Source: CBDCWA01 sp046048295 (GTDB lineage Bacteria > Pseudomonadota > Alphaproteobacteria > Rhizobiales > Hyphomicrobiaceae). From it: a stretch of 7,193 nt of DNA. Each line of letters opens with the position of its first letter. Within the stretch, counting starts at the first letter, position 1. The DNA is taken from the NCBI GenBank assembly GCA_046048295.1, contig JBJOGJ010000202.1:1-7193 (forward strand), read 5' to 3'. The notes beneath the pieces were generated by a model, which did no database searches, had not been told where the DNA came from, and worked only from the letters and a program-made list of their open reading frames with translations. Made by a program: the position numbers and the translations under genes. Shown piece by piece: positions 5,718 to 7,193 of the stretch.

Positions 5718-6686
5718 CTAAGTCCGGGCAATGACGACCTTCTGCAATGGCTTGCCCTCGAGGAAGCGGGCGAGGTTGTCGGCAAAGATGTTGCCGAAGC
5801 CGCCGGAGGGATTCTTGCCGCCGGCGCCGCCGATGTGCGGGGCCATGACGACATTGTCCATGGTCCAGAGCGGATTGTCCGCCGGAAGGGGCTCGGTATC
5901 CATGACATCAAGGCCAGCGCCGCGGATAGCACCTTTCCGAAGTGCCTCGATCATGGCGGGCTCGTCGACGAGCTTGCCGCGGGCGATGTTGACGAAGATG
6001 GCGGTTGGCTTCATGGCGGCGAACATCGCGCGGCTGGCCATCTTGTCGGTCGTATCGTCGTGGACAGCGGCCATTATGACGATGTCGGCCTCGGCGGCGG
6101 CGGCGACCAGATCAGTGCGGGGGCGGAGTGCGTCGAAGTCGGGCAGAGGATCCGTGGCGCGGGTAATGCCGGTGACGGTGGCGTCGAAGGCCTTCAGCTT
6201 GCGGGCGATCTCCTGGCCGATGGCGCCGACCCCGATGACCAGAGCGTGCTTGCCGGCGATGTTGTCGCATCTCGGCGTGATCTCGTCCCGGATCCATTCG
6301 CGGCGGTCGCGGGCGCGCTCCGTGAAACGAACATTGCGGTAGAGGCCGAGGATCAAAGAGATCGCGTGCTCGGCGACAGCGAAGGCGCGAAGGCCGGCGG
6401 CGTTGGTGACGGTGACGCCCGGGGGGAAACCGCTCGAGCGCGCCTTGTCGATGCCGGAGGTCGAGAACTGAATCCACTGCAGCGACTTGCCGTGCTGGCG
6501 GATAAGGGCGGCATTGTCGGGGGTGTAGGAGCGGTTGTTGGCGATCATGGCGCGGGCAGGGGGAAGGTGGACGGCAAGGTCAGCCGGATCGCGGACGAGG
6601 ACGTACTCGACGCCGGGGAATTTCGCAGCAACCTGCGAAAGGTCCTTGCTGCTATCGGCGTGCACATCGAAATGGACAACCTTCAT
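5718..6686 (-). CDS. D-isomer-specific 2-hydroxyacid dehydrogenase
   Basis: This 322-residue cytosolic oxidoreductase interconverts a 2-hydroxyacid and its 2-keto acid using NAD(P)H. The expected landmarks are present: the nucleotide-binding GVGAIG at 152-157, the substrate-binding Arg236 in NIARG, Glu265 in DTEPLP, and the catalytic His284 in APHIGG, together making the family's Arg-Glu-His set. The second beta strand of the nucleotide fold ends in GITRAT (173-178), with Arg176 near the spot where NAD-specific members usually have an Asp. I infer a preference for NADP(H), as in glyoxylate/hydroxypyruvate reductases. After the catalytic His comes an unusually glycine-rich loop, GGAGGKNPSGGFG (286-298). 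The substrate is not determined; hydroxypyruvate, glyoxylate or phenylpyruvate-type acids are all possible. The start at 6686 has GAGGA 9 bases upstream. It begins only 45 bases after the aldo/keto reductase ends, so the two are probably co-transcribed. Confidence 0.93.
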   Translation of the reverse strand: MKVVHFDVHADSSKDLSQVAAKFPGVEYVLVRDPADLAVHLPPARAMIANNRSYTPDNAALIRQHGKSLQWIQFSTSGIDKARSSGFPPGVTVTNAAGLRAFAVAEHAISLILGLYRNVRFTERARDRREWIRDEITPRCDNIAGKHALVIGVGAIGQEIARKLKAFDATVTGITRATDPLPDFDALRPRTDLVAAAAEADIVIMAAVHDDTTDKMASRAMFAAMKPTAIFVNIARGKLVDEPAMIEALRKGAIRGAGLDVMDTEPLPADNPLWTMDNVVMAPHIGGAGGKNPSGGFGNIFADNLARFLEGKPLQKVVIART

Positions 6687-6731
6687 ATGTTGTTTTCCTC
6701 TGTCGTCGGATTGTTCATGCGGACGGGCATG

Positions 6732-7193
6732 TCAGGTGGTGATGCGGTCGATCTCGGCCATGTCCTCCGCGGAAAGCTGCCAGCCGGCGGCGGCGACGTT
6801 CTGTTCGACCTGGGAAGGGCTCGTGGCGCCGGCAATGATGCTGGCAACGGGCGGGCGGGCGGCAAGCCAACTGAAGGCAAGCTCGAGAAGCGTCCGGCCA
6901 CGCGCTGCGGCGAATTCACGAAGCTCTTCGGCCATCGCCCATTTGCGGTCGGTCAGATGCTTTTCCGCCATGCGCTGGGCGTTGGTGAGGCGGGCGTCGG
7001 CGGGCATCGCCTCTCCCTGCCGGTATTTGCCGGTCAGGAGGCCGCCAGCGAGCGGATAGTAGGGGAGGAGGCCCAGGCCATACTGGAGCATGGCAGGTAT
7101 GAGGTCCTCATCGGCCTCACGGTTGACCAGGCTGTACTCATCCTGACAGGAAACGAACGGCGTCAGGTTACGGGTTTGCGCCTGCCAGTGGGC
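6732..7193 (-). CDS. Aldo/keto reductase, C-terminal part (cut by the window edge)
   Basis: The reading frame is open to the right edge, giving 153 residues of the C-terminal half of an NADP-dependent aldo/keto reductase; full-length members have about 310-350. Counting from the window edge, visible pieces are SCQDEYSLVNRE at 15-26 (the barrel strand usually written QNEYSLLDR), GLLPYYPLAGGLLTGKY at 41-57, and SIIAGATSPSQVEQN at 118-132. The last is the family's 2'-phosphate-binding loop and predicts use of NADPH. The usual catalytic Asp-Tyr-Lys-His residues lie in the missing N-terminal half, so activity cannot be verified. Members of this group reduce aldehydes and ketones in the cytosol; the substrate is unknown. 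It is the first gene seen in the run and lies 45 bases before the hydroxyacid dehydrogenase start. The true start and any promoter lie outside the window. Confidence 0.93.
   Translation of the reverse strand, partial: AHWQAQTRNLTPFVSCQDEYSLVNREADEDLIPAMLQYGLGLLPYYPLAGGLLTGKYRQGEAMPADARLTNAQRMAEKHLTDRKWAMAEELREFAAARGRTLLELAFSWLAARPPVASIIAGATSPSQVEQNVAAAGWQLSAEDMAEIDRITT

Noticed and set aside
50..7193. A novel defence, mobile or toxin-antitoxin system.
   Set aside because: Every gene belongs to a recognisable metabolic, transport or exported-protein family. No integrase, transposase, nuclease, toxin, repeat array or attachment-site pair was seen.

Overview
This is a GC-rich stretch (roughly mid-60s percent G+C by eye, not computed). 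All seven recognisable genes lie on the minus strand, so transcription runs from the right edge of the window to the left. Protein character suggests a Gram-negative proteobacterium, most likely an alphaproteobacterium. The pointers are a TraB/GumN-type exported protein with the paired-cysteine N-terminal layout, a Nu-class-like glutathione transferase and an MmsA of the QAL-x-GAKNH subtype. This is inference from protein style; there is no rRNA or other phylogenetic marker in the window.

In transcription order the layout is as follows. (1) The C-terminal half of an aldo/keto reductase is cut by the right edge (6732-7193). (2) A D-isomer 2-hydroxyacid dehydrogenase has an apparently NADP-favouring cofactor site (5718-6686). 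(3) A secreted TraB/GumN-family protein follows (4558-5616). (4) Next is a YfcG/Nu-class-like glutathione S-transferase (3901-4485). (5) Then comes an EamA/DMT-superfamily transporter of about ten membrane segments (2903-3802). (6) CoA-acylating methylmalonate-semialdehyde dehydrogenase, mmsA, follows (1329-2831). (7) The last gene is a metalloenzyme of the M29 aminopeptidase / 2,5-dihydroxypyridine dioxygenase fold (50-1243).

Gaps between genes are only about 45 to 101 bases and none holds a stem followed by a T-run, so one long transcript is possible. No gap exceeds 300 bases. Several gaps contain short GC-rich inverted repeats that could be RNA hairpins. One of these, at the extreme left edge and downstream of the last gene, may be part of a terminator. 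No tRNA, rRNA, CRISPR array, insertion sequence or phage gene was seen.

The gene set looks like ordinary chromosomal small-molecule metabolism: carbonyl reduction, 2-keto/hydroxyacid interconversion, semialdehyde oxidation to acyl-CoA, thiol chemistry and export. I see no convincing evidence of a novel multi-gene system. The points most worth checking are the true activity of the M29-fold enzyme, the placement of mmsA away from any visible valine-degradation partner, the cofactor and loop peculiarities of the hydroxyacid dehydrogenase, and the intergenic hairpins.
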